A stretch of DNA of 64,000 nt from Pseudomonas japonica (lineage in GTDB: Bacteria > Pseudomonadota > Gammaproteobacteria > Pseudomonadales > Pseudomonadaceae): contig NZ_JAAMQU010000011.1 of assembly GCF_013522925.1 (NCBI RefSeq), positions 62,001-126,000 on the forward strand, read 5' to 3'. The notes beneath the pieces were generated by a model. It was not told the origin of the DNA. It saw only the letters and a list, made by a program, of their open reading frames with translations, and did not search any database. This document shows positions 1-8,878 of this stretch, one piece after another (positions within the stretch are counted from its first letter, which is position 1; each line of letters opens with the position of its first letter). The position numbers and the translations under genes are program-made.

Positions 1-483
1 GGGCGCGCCTTCCACGTCCAGGCTGAAGCGTTGGCCTAGGCTGTGCAGGTCTGGCCTGGCGGGCGCGTGCTCGATATCCACCTGCCACAGCTGGCAATGG
101 CGGGCGCTGTCCAGTTTGCGGGCCCGGCCAAATGTGCTGAGCTGCCGTGCGGCACCCTCGATACCGCCGCGTTTTTCGCCCACCAGGAACAGGCTACGGC
201 CGTGCAGGCCGCTGGCCAGCGCGTCGAGGGCGTAAGCGGCAAGGTCCCGGGCCTTGGGCAAGAACAGCACGGCTGCCTCGAAGTTACCGTCGGGCGGGGC
301 CACGCCGAAGCTCACCCGGTCACTGTGGCGCGATGCCAGGGCGGTATGGTCGGCGGCGTTCCAGCTCCAGCCCCAAGCGTTCGGCAACTCACCTAACAGC
401 CCATCGGCGGGCAAACCGGCCAACAACAACCGGCCCTCGAACAGATGGGCCTGGCGAAGCAACACTTCACTGCGCGGGTCCAT
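1..483 (-). CDS. rsmC: 16S rRNA (guanine-N2)-methyltransferase RsmC, N-terminal part (runs off the window)
   Basis: The minus-strand frame opens with MDPRSEVLLRQ at 483 and stays open to base 1, giving 161 residues of a protein usually near 330. The visible part is the N-terminal, catalytically inactive methyltransferase-like domain of RsmC (LFEGRLLLAGLP, then a region with WGWSWNAADH). RsmC methylates G1207 of 16S rRNA in the 30S subunit. The SAM-binding catalytic half lies outside the window, so the call rests on the N-terminal half only. It sits 45 bases downstream of the 2-hydroxyacid dehydrogenase on the same strand and may be cotranscribed with it. Confidence 0.8.
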   Translation of the reverse strand, partial: MDPRSEVLLRQAHLFEGRLLLAGLPADGLLGELPNAWGWSWNAADHTALASRHSDRVSFGVAPPDGNFEAAVLFLPKARDLAAYALDALASGLHGRSLFLVGEKRGGIEGAARQLSTFGRARKLDSARHCQLWQVDIEHAPARPDLHSLGQRFSLDVEGAP

Positions 484-528
484 GGCGAACTCCTGGCAAA
501 AAACGCGGAGTTTACCAGACCCGCCGGT

Positions 529-1494
529 TCAGCCGACTACCCGCAAGGGTTGGCCGGCAAAGTAACCGCGTGCATTTTCGCTCATCTGCCCGATGATCCG
601 CTGGCGGGCCTCACGGCTGCCCCAGGCGCAATGAGGTGTGACGATCAACCGCGGGATGTCTTGTGCCAGCAACGGGTTGCCCTGTGCCGGCGGCTCTACC
701 GTGAGCACGTCAGTGGCAGCACCGCCCAGGTGACCGCTGCGTAATGCCTCGGCCAGTGCTTGCTCGTTCACGATACCCCCGCGTGCGGTGTTCACCAGCA
801 GCGCGCCTCGCTTGAGCAGGGCAAGCTGCGGCGCGCTGATCAGGTTACGGGTGTGTTCAGTGAGCGGGCAGTGCAGGGTAAGTGCGTCCACTTGTGGCAG
901 TAGGTCGTCCAAGGGCAACCGGCCAGGCTGCGTGGGGCGGCCTGGCAACTGCCCCAGCAGCACGCGCATGCCGAACGCCTGCGCAAGGCGCGCTACGGCA
1001 CTGCCCAGCTCACCGTGGCCCAGCAAACCCAGGGTTTTGCCCTCCAGCTCCATGATCGGATAATCCAGCAGGCAAAACTGCGGCGAGCGCTGCCAGCGCC
1101 CTTCGGCCACGGCCCGCTGGTAATCCGCAAGCCGAGTGGCCAGGGCGAGCAGGAGCATGATCGTGTGCTGGGCCACCGAGGGTGTGCCGTAGCCTTGGCA
1201 GTTGCACACTGTGATACCCCGCTGGGCCGCAGCGGCCAGGTCCACGTTATTGGTGCCGGTGGCTGATACCAGGATCAGCTTCAGATTCGGGCATCGGGCT
1301 ATCACCTCGGCGTCGATCACAACCTTGTTGGTAATGGCCACTTCCGCCAGCGCCAGCCGCCCGGCCACTTCAGCCGGGGCGGTGCGCTCATGCAATTCCA
1401 GGCTCTCGAAGGCGTCGCGCAAAGGCGTTGCGTCCAGGTCGCCCAGGTCCAGTGAGCTGTAATCCAGAAAAACGGCGCGGCGGGATGTGGTCAT
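529..1494 (-). CDS. D-2-hydroxyacid dehydrogenase (glycerate dehydrogenase / hydroxypyruvate reductase type)
   Basis: A 321-residue NAD(P)-dependent D-2-hydroxyacid dehydrogenase. The open frame runs further upstream, but the start at 1494 (MTTSRRAVFLDYSSLD) follows AAGAGGG at good spacing and matches family length. The dinucleotide loop is seen as LLGHGELGSA. The catalytic Arg lies in VNTARGG, the Glu in VEPPAQ and the His in TPHCAW, so the catalytic set is complete. The family reduces hydroxypyruvate or glyoxylate, but substrate cannot be read from sequence. A second paralogue of this superfamily lies at 36495-37469. Confidence 0.85.
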   Translation of the reverse strand: MTTSRRAVFLDYSSLDLGDLDATPLRDAFESLELHERTAPAEVAGRLALAEVAITNKVVIDAEVIARCPNLKLILVSATGTNNVDLAAAAQRGITVCNCQGYGTPSVAQHTIMLLLALATRLADYQRAVAEGRWQRSPQFCLLDYPIMELEGKTLGLLGHGELGSAVARLAQAFGMRVLLGQLPGRPTQPGRLPLDDLLPQVDALTLHCPLTEHTRNLISAPQLALLKRGALLVNTARGGIVNEQALAEALRSGHLGGAATDVLTVEPPAQGNPLLAQDIPRLIVTPHCAWGSREARQRIIGQMSENARGYFAGQPLRVVG

Positions 1495-1593
1495 GTGGCC
1501 CTCTTGTTCGCGGTCAACTGTATCTGTCGGGGTAGCATTCGAAGGGGTAAGGTACCTGCTGTACCGGTTTGTTACATCTCTTAGGGGTTGGAT

Positions 1594-2223
1594 ATGTATT
1601 GGAGTGAGTTTCTGGCGGTGGCGGCGATTCACCTGTTGGCGGTGGCGAGCCCCGGCCCGGACTTCGCCGTGGTGGTGCGTGAAAGCGTTACCCATGGTCG
1701 GCGTGCCGGCACCTGGACAGCCCTGGGGGTGGGCTCGGCGATCTTCCTCCACGTGGGGTATTCGTTGCTGGGTATCGGGCTGATCGTTTCGCAGTCGATC
1801 ATGCTGTTCAATGTGCTGAAATGGCTGGCCGCGGCCTACCTGCTGTACATCGGCTTCAAGGCGCTGCGGGCCAGGCCGGGCAGCGAAAGCCCCAATGAAC
1901 TGCACACAGAGCGGCAAGTTCGTTCGCCACGGGATGCCTATGTGGCCGGTTTCATGACCAACGGCCTGAACCCGAAGGCCACGCTGTTCTTCCTGTCGCT
2001 GTTCACGGTCGTGATCAATCCCCATACGCCACTGCTTGTGCAGGCCGGCTATGGGGTTTACCTGGCAATCGCAACGGCCGTGTGGTTCTGCCTGGTTGCC
2101 CGGTTGTTCAGCAACGACCGGGTGCGCGCCGGCTTCGCCCGCATCGGTCACTGGTTCGACCGGGCCATGGGCGCGGTGCTGATCGCCCTGGGGGTAAAGA
2201 TTGCCTTCACTCAGATGAAGTGA
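1594..2223 (+). CDS. LysE/RhtB-family amino acid exporter
   Basis: A 209-residue inner-membrane protein with about six hydrophobic segments. The N-terminal signature VASPGPDFAVVVRESV is typical of LysE/RhtB exporters, which efflux amino acids or homoserine-lactone-like compounds. FMTNGLNPKATLFFLSLF is the conserved second-half motif. I chose the ATG at 1594, preceded by AGGGG, over an upstream TTG at 1588. It is divergent from the hydroxyacid dehydrogenase with about 100 bases between them. Substrate is unknown. Confidence 0.85.
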   Translation: MYWSEFLAVAAIHLLAVASPGPDFAVVVRESVTHGRRAGTWTALGVGSAIFLHVGYSLLGIGLIVSQSIMLFNVLKWLAAAYLLYIGFKALRARPGSESPNELHTERQVRSPRDAYVAGFMTNGLNPKATLFFLSLFTVVINPHTPLLVQAGYGVYLAIATAVWFCLVARLFSNDRVRAGFARIGHWFDRAMGAVLIALGVKIAFTQMK

Positions 2224-2233
2224 GCCCCACGCC

Positions 2234-2257
2234 GCCGGTTCTGCAAAGCGAACCGGC
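2234..2257 (+). terminator. Inverted repeat after the LysE-type gene
   Basis: A perfect 8-bp inverted repeat (GCCGGTTC / GAACCGGC) with an 8-nt loop starts 10 bases after the exporter stop. There is no T-run, so it is a possible stem-loop or weak terminator rather than a classic intrinsic terminator. Confidence 0.35.
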
Positions 2258-2317
2258 AGGCTGCGGGCTTGCTGCTAGGCTTCTTGCTGGCCACTCCGCT
2301 TGCCAAGAAGGAACCCG

Positions 2318-4012
2318 ATGATGCAGACCCGGATCATTCCCCCCGCTTCAGGCGCCTACGCGTTCCCCTTGCTGATCAAGCGCTTGTTGATGTCGGGCAG
2401 CCGCTACGAACAAGCTCGAGAAATCGTGTACCGCGACCAGCTGCGCTACAGCTACAAAACCTTGAACGAGCGCATCGCGCGGCTGGCCAATGTGCTCACG
2501 AACGCGGGCGTAAAGCCCGGCGATACCGTGGCCGTGATGGATTGGGACAGCCATCGCTACCTGGAGTGCATGTTTGCCATCCCCATGATCGGCGCCGTGG
2601 TGCATACCATCAACGTAAGGCTGTCACCCGAACAGATCCTCTACACCATGAACCACGCCGAGGATCGCTACGTGCTGGTGAACGCGGACTTCGCGCCGCT
2701 ATATCAAGCCCTGGCGGGGCAGTTGACTACCGTTGCGCATACCGTGCTGCTGACCGACACTCCGGAACAGCAGCCGGAGCTCCCCGCATCGCTGGGCGAA
2801 TACGAGACACTGCTCGCTGCGGCCAGCCCTGTGTATGACTTCCCCGACTTCGACGAAAACTCGGTCGCCACCACCTTCTACACCACCGGTACAACGGGTA
2901 ACCCCAAGGGTGTGTACTTCACCCACCGCCAGTTGGTACTGCACACGCTGTCGATGTCCACCTTGCTGGGTAGCGTGGATTGTGTGCGGCTGATGGGTAC
3001 CGACGATGTGTACATGCCGATCACTCCGATGTTCCATGTGCACGCCTGGGGCGTGCCCTACGTTGCGACCATGCTCGGCATCAAGCAGGTGTACCCGGGG
3101 CGGTATGAGCCGGACATGCTGGTGCGGCTGTGGGAAACGGAAAAAGTGACCTTTTCCCATTGCGTGCCCACCATCCTGCAGATGTTGCTCAACTGCGAGC
3201 GTGGCCGGGAGAAGGATTTTGCCGGTTGGCGCATCATCATCGGCGGCAGCGCGCTGAACCGTGCGCTGTATGACGCCGCATTGGCCCGGGGCATTCAGCT
3301 GACCGCTGCCTACGGCATGTCCGAAACCTGCCCGATGATTTCCTGTGCCTATTTCGACCAGGAACTGATGGCCGCCGACGACGATGCGCGGGCCAACTTC
3401 CGGCTGAAGGCGGGTGTACCTGTGCCCTTGGTCGAAGCGGCGGTGGTGGACAGCGAAGGCGCGTTTCTGCCGGCCGACGGCGAAAGTCAGGGCGAACTGG
3501 TACTCCGGGCGCCCTGGCTGAGCATGGGCTACCTGAACGAACCCGAGCGCGGCGCGGAGCTATGGGAAGGCGGCTGGCTGCACACCGGCGACGTTGCCAC
3601 CCTGGACCATCACGGCATCATTGATATCCGCGACCGCATCAAGGACGTGATCAAGACCGGTGGAGAGTGGATTTCTTCCCTGGAGCTCGAAGCGCTCATT
3701 GCCCTGCACCCCGAGGTGCGAGAGGTGGCGGTGGTGGGCATGCCAGATGCGCAATGGGGGGAACGCCCCTTTGCTCTTCTTGTAGCCAGGGCCGAGCAGC
3801 CACGGGACGGGACCGGCCTGGCGGCTGACCTGAAAGGCCACCTGTTGCCGTTCGTCGCCCAAGGGCATATCAACAAATGGGCGATTCCCGGGCACATGGC
3901 GGTGGTCGCGGAAATTCCCAAGACCAGCGTCGGCAAACTCGACAAGAAGCGTATCCGCGCCGACATCAAGCAATGGGAGCAGGACGGCGCCGTGGTCATT
4001 ATCCCGCTCTAG
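2318..4012 (+). CDS. alkK: Medium/long-chain fatty acid-CoA ligase (AlkK type)
   Basis: A 564-residue AMP-forming acyl-CoA synthetase. The ATP/AMP motif YTTGTTGNPKGV is near residue 190. YGMSETCPM, the TGD motif in LHTGDVATLD and the C-terminal catalytic lysine region TSVGKLDKKR are all present. Start chosen at the first of two ATGs, behind AAGGA. The family activates medium to long fatty acids to acyl-CoA in the cytoplasm, feeding beta-oxidation or PHA synthesis. It lies upstream of the DUF1302/DUF1329 pair on the same strand, suggesting a linked role in using exogenous fatty acids or lipids. Chain-length preference is inferred from the family only. Confidence 0.85.
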   Translation: MMQTRIIPPASGAYAFPLLIKRLLMSGSRYEQAREIVYRDQLRYSYKTLNERIARLANVLTNAGVKPGDTVAVMDWDSHRYLECMFAIPMIGAVVHTINVRLSPEQILYTMNHAEDRYVLVNADFAPLYQALAGQLTTVAHTVLLTDTPEQQPELPASLGEYETLLAAASPVYDFPDFDENSVATTFYTTGTTGNPKGVYFTHRQLVLHTLSMSTLLGSVDCVRLMGTDDVYMPITPMFHVHAWGVPYVATMLGIKQVYPGRYEPDMLVRLWETEKVTFSHCVPTILQMLLNCERGREKDFAGWRIIIGGSALNRALYDAALARGIQLTAAYGMSETCPMISCAYFDQELMAADDDARANFRLKAGVPVPLVEAAVVDSEGAFLPADGESQGELVLRAPWLSMGYLNEPERGAELWEGGWLHTGDVATLDHHGIIDIRDRIKDVIKTGGEWISSLELEALIALHPEVREVAVVGMPDAQWGERPFALLVARAEQPRDGTGLAADLKGHLLPFVAQGHINKWAIPGHMAVVAEIPKTSVGKLDKKRIRADIKQWEQDGAVVIIPL

Positions 4013-4028
4013 CTATCACCTCTCCAAT

Positions 4029-4062
4029 GCCCGCCGCAGAGCGCTTTCGCGCACAGGCGGGC
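4029..4062 (+). terminator. Possible stem-loop after alkK
   Basis: Arms GCCCGCC and GGCGGGC are separated by 20 bases that themselves contain a GCGC/GCGC pairing. It is 17 bases past the alkK stop and has no clear T-run. A weak terminator or transcript-end structure is the likeliest reading. Confidence 0.3.
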
Positions 4063-4157
4063 TTGCGTATTGCACCGTTTGCGCCATTCTTGGAAGCGCC
4101 GTCGCAGGCTGGGTGATGCGCCGGTTGTGACCCATTTCGCCATCACTGGTAAATATT

Positions 4158-4200
4158 GTGATACATCACCGCAAGAGCACCCTCGCTGGGCTGGCTATAG
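4158..4200 (+). promoter_or_regulatory. Promoter/operator candidate upstream of the DUF1302 gene
   Basis: The 327-base gap between alkK and the DUF1302 gene holds a palindrome GTGAT-AC-ATCAC at 4158-4169. A TATAGT -10-like hexamer follows at 4195-4200 without a good -35, as expected for an activator-dependent promoter. The spacer between arms is 2 bases shorter than a CRP/Vfr site, so I do not assign it to Vfr. No other gene is visible in the gap. Confidence 0.3.
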
Positions 4201-4339
4201 TCGACTTCGGGCCATGCCCCCGCGATTCGATTAACCGGTCGCTGCTGCCCGGCTTTGAGGCCGTGTGCCGTTCGCACGGCCGCCAGCGCTCACGCGTCTG
4301 GCCGCTCCCAATAACAAGAATGTATATGGAGTAGTGTCG

Positions 4340-6271
4340 ATGAACCCGATCCGTTCCCTCTGGCAAAGGGGCAGGCTGCCACTGGCTGTCAGCCTGGCCT
4401 CTACCTTCGCCACCCCGGTGCTTGCGGTAAGTTTCAACATTGGTGAAATCGAAGGTCAGTTCGATTCGTCGCTGTCCATCGGCTCAAGCTGGTCCACGGC
4501 CAGCCCGAACAAGAACCTCATCGGCGTGAATAACGGCGGCCACGGCTTGTCGCAAACTTCGGACGACGGCCACCTGAACTTCAAGCGCGGCGAAACCTTC
4601 TCGAAGATATTCAAGGGCGTCCACGACCTGGAACTCAAGTACGGCGACACTGGGGTGTTCCTGCGTGGCAAGTACTGGTACGACTTCGAGCTGAAGGACG
4701 AGGATCGGCGCTTCAAGGACATCAGCGATTCGGGCCGCAAGGAGGGGGCGAAGTCCTCCGGGGCTCAGCTGCTGGATGCGTTCATCTACCACAATTACAG
4801 CATTGGCGACCTGCCGGGCAGCGTGCGCTTCGGCAAGCAGGTCGTGAACTGGGGCGAGAGTACCTTCATCGGCAACTCCATCAACAGCATCAACCCGGTG
4901 GATGTGTCCGCCTTCCGCCGGCCGGGTTCCGAAATCAAGGAAGGGCTGATCCCGGTCAACATGTTCTACCTGTCGCAAAACCTTACCGACAACCTTTCCG
5001 CCGAAGGCTTCTACCAGCTGGAGTGGGACCAGACCGTGGTCGACAACTGCGGCACGTTCTTCTCTCAGCCTGACGTGATCGCCGACGGTTGCAGCAATAA
5101 CCTGGCGGTGTTGCGCACCAGCAGCGGGCTCAGCGGCGCACTGGCCGGCGCAGGCCTGCCAGCCGCAGCCCGATCGGCCGTACTAAGCAGCCTGGGCAGG
5201 CAGGGCGTGACCTTCAGCAATGAGGGCGTAGTGGTAAGCCGGGACCCCGACCGTGATGCGCGCGACAGCGGCCAGTTCGGGCTGGCGATGCATTACAACT
5301 TCGAACCGCTGGATACCGAATTCGGCGCGTATTACATGAACTACCACAGCCGCTTGCCAGTGTTCAGCGGCCACGGCGGATCGGCCAGTGCCTACAGCGC
5401 TGCCAACCTGGTGACCTCGCTAGCCAGCTCGGGTATTCCTGCGGCCACCGCCCGGGCACTGGCATCGACGCTGCTGCCCGTGGTGGCGGCGGGCAACGGC
5501 AGTTATTACGTGGAGTACCCCGAGGACATCCACCTCTATGGCCTCAGCTTCTCGACCACCTTGCCCACCGGCACCACCTGGAGCGGCGAACTGAGCTACC
5601 GGCCGAACGCGCCAGTACAGATCAACACCACGGACATCCTCTATTCGGGGCTGTCCCCGCTCAACCCCAACGTTTCCCAGCTGCAGGGCTCGCCAGGCAC
5701 TGACCAGCCCGGCTACCGGCGCAAGGAGATCACTCAGTTCCAGACCACCTTCACCCACTTCTTCGACCAGGTGATGTGGGCCGACCGGCTCACGGTGGTA
5801 GGGGAGGTGGGTTGGACCCATGTGGGCGGCCTGGAAAGCACCTCCAAGTTGCGCTATGGCCGCGACCCCAGCTATGGCCCTGGGCCGCTGCCCAACGGGC
5901 AGTGCCAAACGCTCAATGCCAGCACCCTCGCGGGCGCCGCGCAGAACAACGTGAGCCGCTATTGCGAGAACGACGGCTTTACCACCACCGATTCCTGGGG
6001 CTACCGCATGCGGGCCATCTGGGACTTCAACAATGCCATCGCCGGGGTCAACCTCAGGCCCAGCCTGGCCTGGTCCCATGACGTGGACGGTTACTCGCCC
6101 GGCCCGGGTGGCAACTTCGAGGAAGGGCGCAAGGCAATCAGCATTGGCCTGGACGCCGACTACCTCAACACCTACACGGCCAGCCTGTACTACACCAACT
6201 TCTTCGACGGCAAGTACACCACCGTGGATGACCGTGACTTCGTGGCCATGAGCTTCGGCGTGAATTTCTGA
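4340..6271 (+). CDS. DUF1302 family outer-membrane protein
   Basis: A 643-residue protein starting at the ATG behind GGAG. Its signal peptide ends near TPVLA/VSF. The rest is rich in alternating aromatic strands and ends in FVAMSFGVNF, a typical outer-membrane beta-barrel C-terminus with terminal Phe. It belongs to DUF1302, Pseudomonas outer-membrane proteins that regularly pair with DUF1329 proteins; the pair is thought to act in movement of lipid-like or ester substrates. The next gene, only 16 bases away, is the DUF1329 partner. Function here is inferred from the pairing. Confidence 0.8.
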   Translation: MNPIRSLWQRGRLPLAVSLASTFATPVLAVSFNIGEIEGQFDSSLSIGSSWSTASPNKNLIGVNNGGHGLSQTSDDGHLNFKRGETFSKIFKGVHDLELKYGDTGVFLRGKYWYDFELKDEDRRFKDISDSGRKEGAKSSGAQLLDAFIYHNYSIGDLPGSVRFGKQVVNWGESTFIGNSINSINPVDVSAFRRPGSEIKEGLIPVNMFYLSQNLTDNLSAEGFYQLEWDQTVVDNCGTFFSQPDVIADGCSNNLAVLRTSSGLSGALAGAGLPAAARSAVLSSLGRQGVTFSNEGVVVSRDPDRDARDSGQFGLAMHYNFEPLDTEFGAYYMNYHSRLPVFSGHGGSASAYSAANLVTSLASSGIPAATARALASTLLPVVAAGNGSYYVEYPEDIHLYGLSFSTTLPTGTTWSGELSYRPNAPVQINTTDILYSGLSPLNPNVSQLQGSPGTDQPGYRRKEITQFQTTFTHFFDQVMWADRLTVVGEVGWTHVGGLESTSKLRYGRDPSYGPGPLPNGQCQTLNASTLAGAAQNNVSRYCENDGFTTTDSWGYRMRAIWDFNNAIAGVNLRPSLAWSHDVDGYSPGPGGNFEEGRKAISIGLDADYLNTYTASLYYTNFFDGKYTTVDDRDFVAMSFGVNF

Positions 6272-6287
6272 CCGGGACACTACACAT

Positions 6288-7652
6288 ATGAACAACATCA
6301 AGAACGTGGTTTGGGGGTCGGCAATCGGGCTGCTGCTGGGGGCCAGCCATGGCTGGGCGGCCGTGTCGCCCGCCGAGGCGGGGAAGCTGGGCACGACCTT
6401 GACGCCCATGGGGGCAGAGAAGGCTGGGAATGCAGACGGATCTATCCCGGCTTGGGCGGCAATGCCGAAAAATGCCGGCGCGGTGGACGCCAAAGGCTTC
6501 CTGGCTGACCCTTACGGCAGTGAAAAGCCGCTGTTCGTGATCGACAGCAAGAACGTGGATAAATACGCCAGCAAACTCGCGCCCGGCCAAGTGGCCATGA
6601 TCAAGCGCTACCCGGATACGTACCGCTTGCCGGTATACCCGGGCCACCGCAACGCCACTGTGCCGGACGCGGTATTTGCCGCCATCAAGGACAACGCCAC
6701 TCAGACCAAGCTGGTAAGCGACGGCAACGGCCTGGAAAACTTCAGGACCGCCATTCCGTTCCCGGTCCCGCAAAGCGGGCTGGAAGTGGTGTGGAACCAC
6801 ATTACCCGCTACCGCGGCGGGGCTGTAAGCCGCACCATCACCCAGGCCACACCACAGCAGAACGGCGACTACAGCCTGGTGTACTTCCAGGATTCCTTCG
6901 TGTTCCGGGACCGGATGAAGGACTTTGACCCCAACAACCCCGGCAACATCCTGTTCTACTTCAAGCAGGCCGTGACCGCGCCGGCGCGCCTTGCCGGTAC
7001 GGTGCTGCTGGTGCACGAGCCTCTGGATCAGATCAAGGAACCCCGCGAGGCATGGATCTACAACGCCGGGCAGCGGCGGGTACGCAAGGCGCCTCAGGTG
7101 GCCTACGACGGCCCGGGCACCGCGGCGGACGGCATGCGTACCTCCGACAACCTGGACATGTTCAACGGCGCGCCCGACCGCTATGACTGGAAGCTCGTGG
7201 GCAAGCAGGAGATGTACATACCAGTGAACAGCTACAAGCTGGATTCACCTTCGCTGAAGTACGCCGACATCATCAAGCCCGGCCACATCAACCAGGACCT
7301 TACCCGCTATGAACTGCGCAGGGTGTGGCATGTGGTAGCCACGCTCAAGCAAGGGCAGCGCCATATCTACGCCAAGCGCGACTTTTACTTCGATGAAGAC
7401 ACCTGGCAGGCTGCGGTGATCGACCACTATGACGGCCGTGGCCAACTGTGGCGGGTGGCTGAAGCCCACGCGCAGACTTACTACAACTACCAAGTGCCAT
7501 GGACAACACTGGAAACACTCTACGACCTGCAGAGCGGCCGGTACCTGGCACTGGGTATGAAGAACGAGGAAAAACGCGCTTACAACTTCGAATACACCGC
7601 TAATTCATCCGACTACACCCCTGCTGCCCTGCGCCAGGACGGCATCCGCTGA
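6288..7652 (+). CDS. DUF1329 family periplasmic protein
   Basis: A 454-residue protein with a signal peptide (hydrophobic stretch then SHGWA/AVSP). DUF1329 proteins resemble LolB-like lipid-binding folds and occur next to DUF1302 barrels. Central features are VVWNHITRYRGG and the C-terminal YDLQSGRYLALGMKNEE. It follows the DUF1302 gene by 16 bases, so the two are almost certainly one transcript. I infer that it shuttles a hydrophobic ligand between the barrel and the inner membrane, with the upstream acyl-CoA ligase trapping the product. No experiment is implied. Confidence 0.8.
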   Translation: MNNIKNVVWGSAIGLLLGASHGWAAVSPAEAGKLGTTLTPMGAEKAGNADGSIPAWAAMPKNAGAVDAKGFLADPYGSEKPLFVIDSKNVDKYASKLAPGQVAMIKRYPDTYRLPVYPGHRNATVPDAVFAAIKDNATQTKLVSDGNGLENFRTAIPFPVPQSGLEVVWNHITRYRGGAVSRTITQATPQQNGDYSLVYFQDSFVFRDRMKDFDPNNPGNILFYFKQAVTAPARLAGTVLLVHEPLDQIKEPREAWIYNAGQRRVRKAPQVAYDGPGTAADGMRTSDNLDMFNGAPDRYDWKLVGKQEMYIPVNSYKLDSPSLKYADIIKPGHINQDLTRYELRRVWHVVATLKQGQRHIYAKRDFYFDEDTWQAAVIDHYDGRGQLWRVAEAHAQTYYNYQVPWTTLETLYDLQSGRYLALGMKNEEKRAYNFEYTANSSDYTPAALRQDGIR

Positions 7653-7719
7653 CCCTGCCCATGTTGCCCGGCCATGCCTTTGTGGCTGGGCAATGTCTTA
7701 GTGCCATGTTTTAAACAGA

Positions 7720-7737
7720 CTGTCATCAAAAGGTCAC
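7720..7737 (+). promoter_or_regulatory. Pho box upstream of pstS
   Basis: CTGTCATCAAAAGGTCAC matches the 18-bp PhoB consensus (two CTGTCAT-like repeats 11 bases apart) at about 15 positions. It lies 70 bases before the pstS start, a normal distance, and predicts induction by phosphate starvation through PhoB. Confidence 0.7.
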
Positions 7738-7807
7738 ATTCAAAGCATTAAATCAGCACGGCAAACTTCCATGGAATGAATCCATGGAGCCAAACTGAGG
7801 TGTTGCC

Positions 7808-8821
7808 GTGAAACTGCTGACCAAAAATCGCCTATCGATTTTGCTGGCTTCGCTGTGCCTTTCTGGTGTTGCCCATGCGACCGACGTTACCGGCGCGGGC
7901 TCGAGCTTCGTGTTCCCCGTGCTTTCCAAGTGGAGCCAGGAATACAATAAGAACAGCGGCAACCGTATCAACTACCAGTCGATCGGTTCGGGCGGTGGCA
8001 TCGCGCAGATCAAGGCAGCAACCGTTGATTTCGGCGCCTCCGACGCTCCCCTTAGTGCTGACGACCTGAAGGCCGGTGGCCTGGGCCAGTTCCCGGTCGT
8101 GATCGGCGGCATCGTGCTGGTCATCAACGTTGCAGGCATCGAACCTGGCCAGCTGAAGCTGGACGGCGATACCCTGGCCAAGATCTTCCAGGGCACCATC
8201 ACCACCTGGAACGACCCGGCCATTGCGGCGCTCAACAGCGGCGTGAACCTGCCAGGTGACAAGATCACCGTGGTACACCGTTCGGACGGCTCGGGCACTT
8301 CCTTCAACTTCACCAACTACCTGCAAAAGGCCAGCCCTGAGTGGAAAGCCGGTGCGGGCAGCACGGTGCAATGGCCGGTGGGCGTGGGCGGCAAGGGCAA
8401 CGAAGGCGTCGCGGCTTATGTGAAGCAGATCAAAGGCTCCATTGGCTACGTGGAATACGCCTACGCCAAGACCAACAAAATGACTCACACCCAGCTGAAG
8501 AACGCTGCCGGCAAGTTCGTGTCGCCTGACATGAAAACCTTCCAGGCCGCTGCCGATACCGCTGACTGGGCCAATGCCAAGGACTTCAACCTGCTGATGG
8601 TCAACGCCCCGGGCGACAACGCCTGGCCGATCGCCGCCACCACTTGGGTGATCATGTACAAGCAGCCGAAAAACGCCGAGCAGAGCAAGGCCGCTTTCGA
8701 CTTCTTCAAGTGGAGCCTGGACAAAGGCCAGGAACAAGCAGTAGCGCTGGATTACGTAGCGCTGCCGGACAGCTTGGTGAAACGCATCGAAGGCTACTGG
8801 CAGTCCGAGTTCGCCAAGTAA
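7808..8821 (+). CDS. pstS: Phosphate ABC transporter, periplasmic phosphate-binding protein
   Basis: A 337-residue periplasmic protein starting with GTG. The signal peptide ends at GVAHA/TDV. Phosphate-binding loops are seen as GAGSSFVFPV, FGASDAPLS and RSDGSGTSFNFTNYL, which match the PstS ligand site. It is the first gene of pstSCAB and has a Pho box upstream. The length and motifs are those of E. coli-type PstS rather than of the distinct DING-type proteins. A stem-loop separates it from pstC, which would let pstS be made in excess. Confidence 0.93.
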   Translation: MKLLTKNRLSILLASLCLSGVAHATDVTGAGSSFVFPVLSKWSQEYNKNSGNRINYQSIGSGGGIAQIKAATVDFGASDAPLSADDLKAGGLGQFPVVIGGIVLVINVAGIEPGQLKLDGDTLAKIFQGTITTWNDPAIAALNSGVNLPGDKITVVHRSDGSGTSFNFTNYLQKASPEWKAGAGSTVQWPVGVGGKGNEGVAAYVKQIKGSIGYVEYAYAKTNKMTHTQLKNAAGKFVSPDMKTFQAAADTADWANAKDFNLLMVNAPGDNAWPIAATTWVIMYKQPKNAEQSKAAFDFFKWSLDKGQEQAVALDYVALPDSLVKRIEGYWQSEFAK

Positions 8822-8836
8822 CCGCAACCTGAAGCC

Positions 8837-8869
8837 ATCCCTCAGCCGGCATCACGCGGGCTGGGGGAT
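8837..8869 (+). promoter_or_regulatory. Stem-loop between pstS and pstC that contains the pstC ribosome binding site
   Basis: ATCCCTCAGCC pairs with GGCTGGGGGAT (one mismatch) around an 11-nt loop. The 3' arm holds GGGGGA, the only Shine-Dalgarno-like sequence before pstC. The structure could attenuate transcription into pstCAB and also mask its translation start. Confidence 0.5.
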
Positions 8870-8878
8870 TTGCCATGA

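Noticed and set aside
529..2151. A 540-codon reading of the hydroxyacid dehydrogenase
   Set aside because: The extra N-terminal part overlaps the divergent LysE gene and is not homologous to the family. The 321-residue start has a ribosome binding site.
2269..2838. A 189-codon frame overlapping the 5' part of alkK
   Set aside because: It is a +1-frame shadow of the ligase with no domain.
4151..4172. Possible Vfr/CRP site around GTGATACATCAC
   Set aside because: The arms are 2 bases closer than in TGTGA-N6-TCACA, so it is listed only as an unassigned palindrome.
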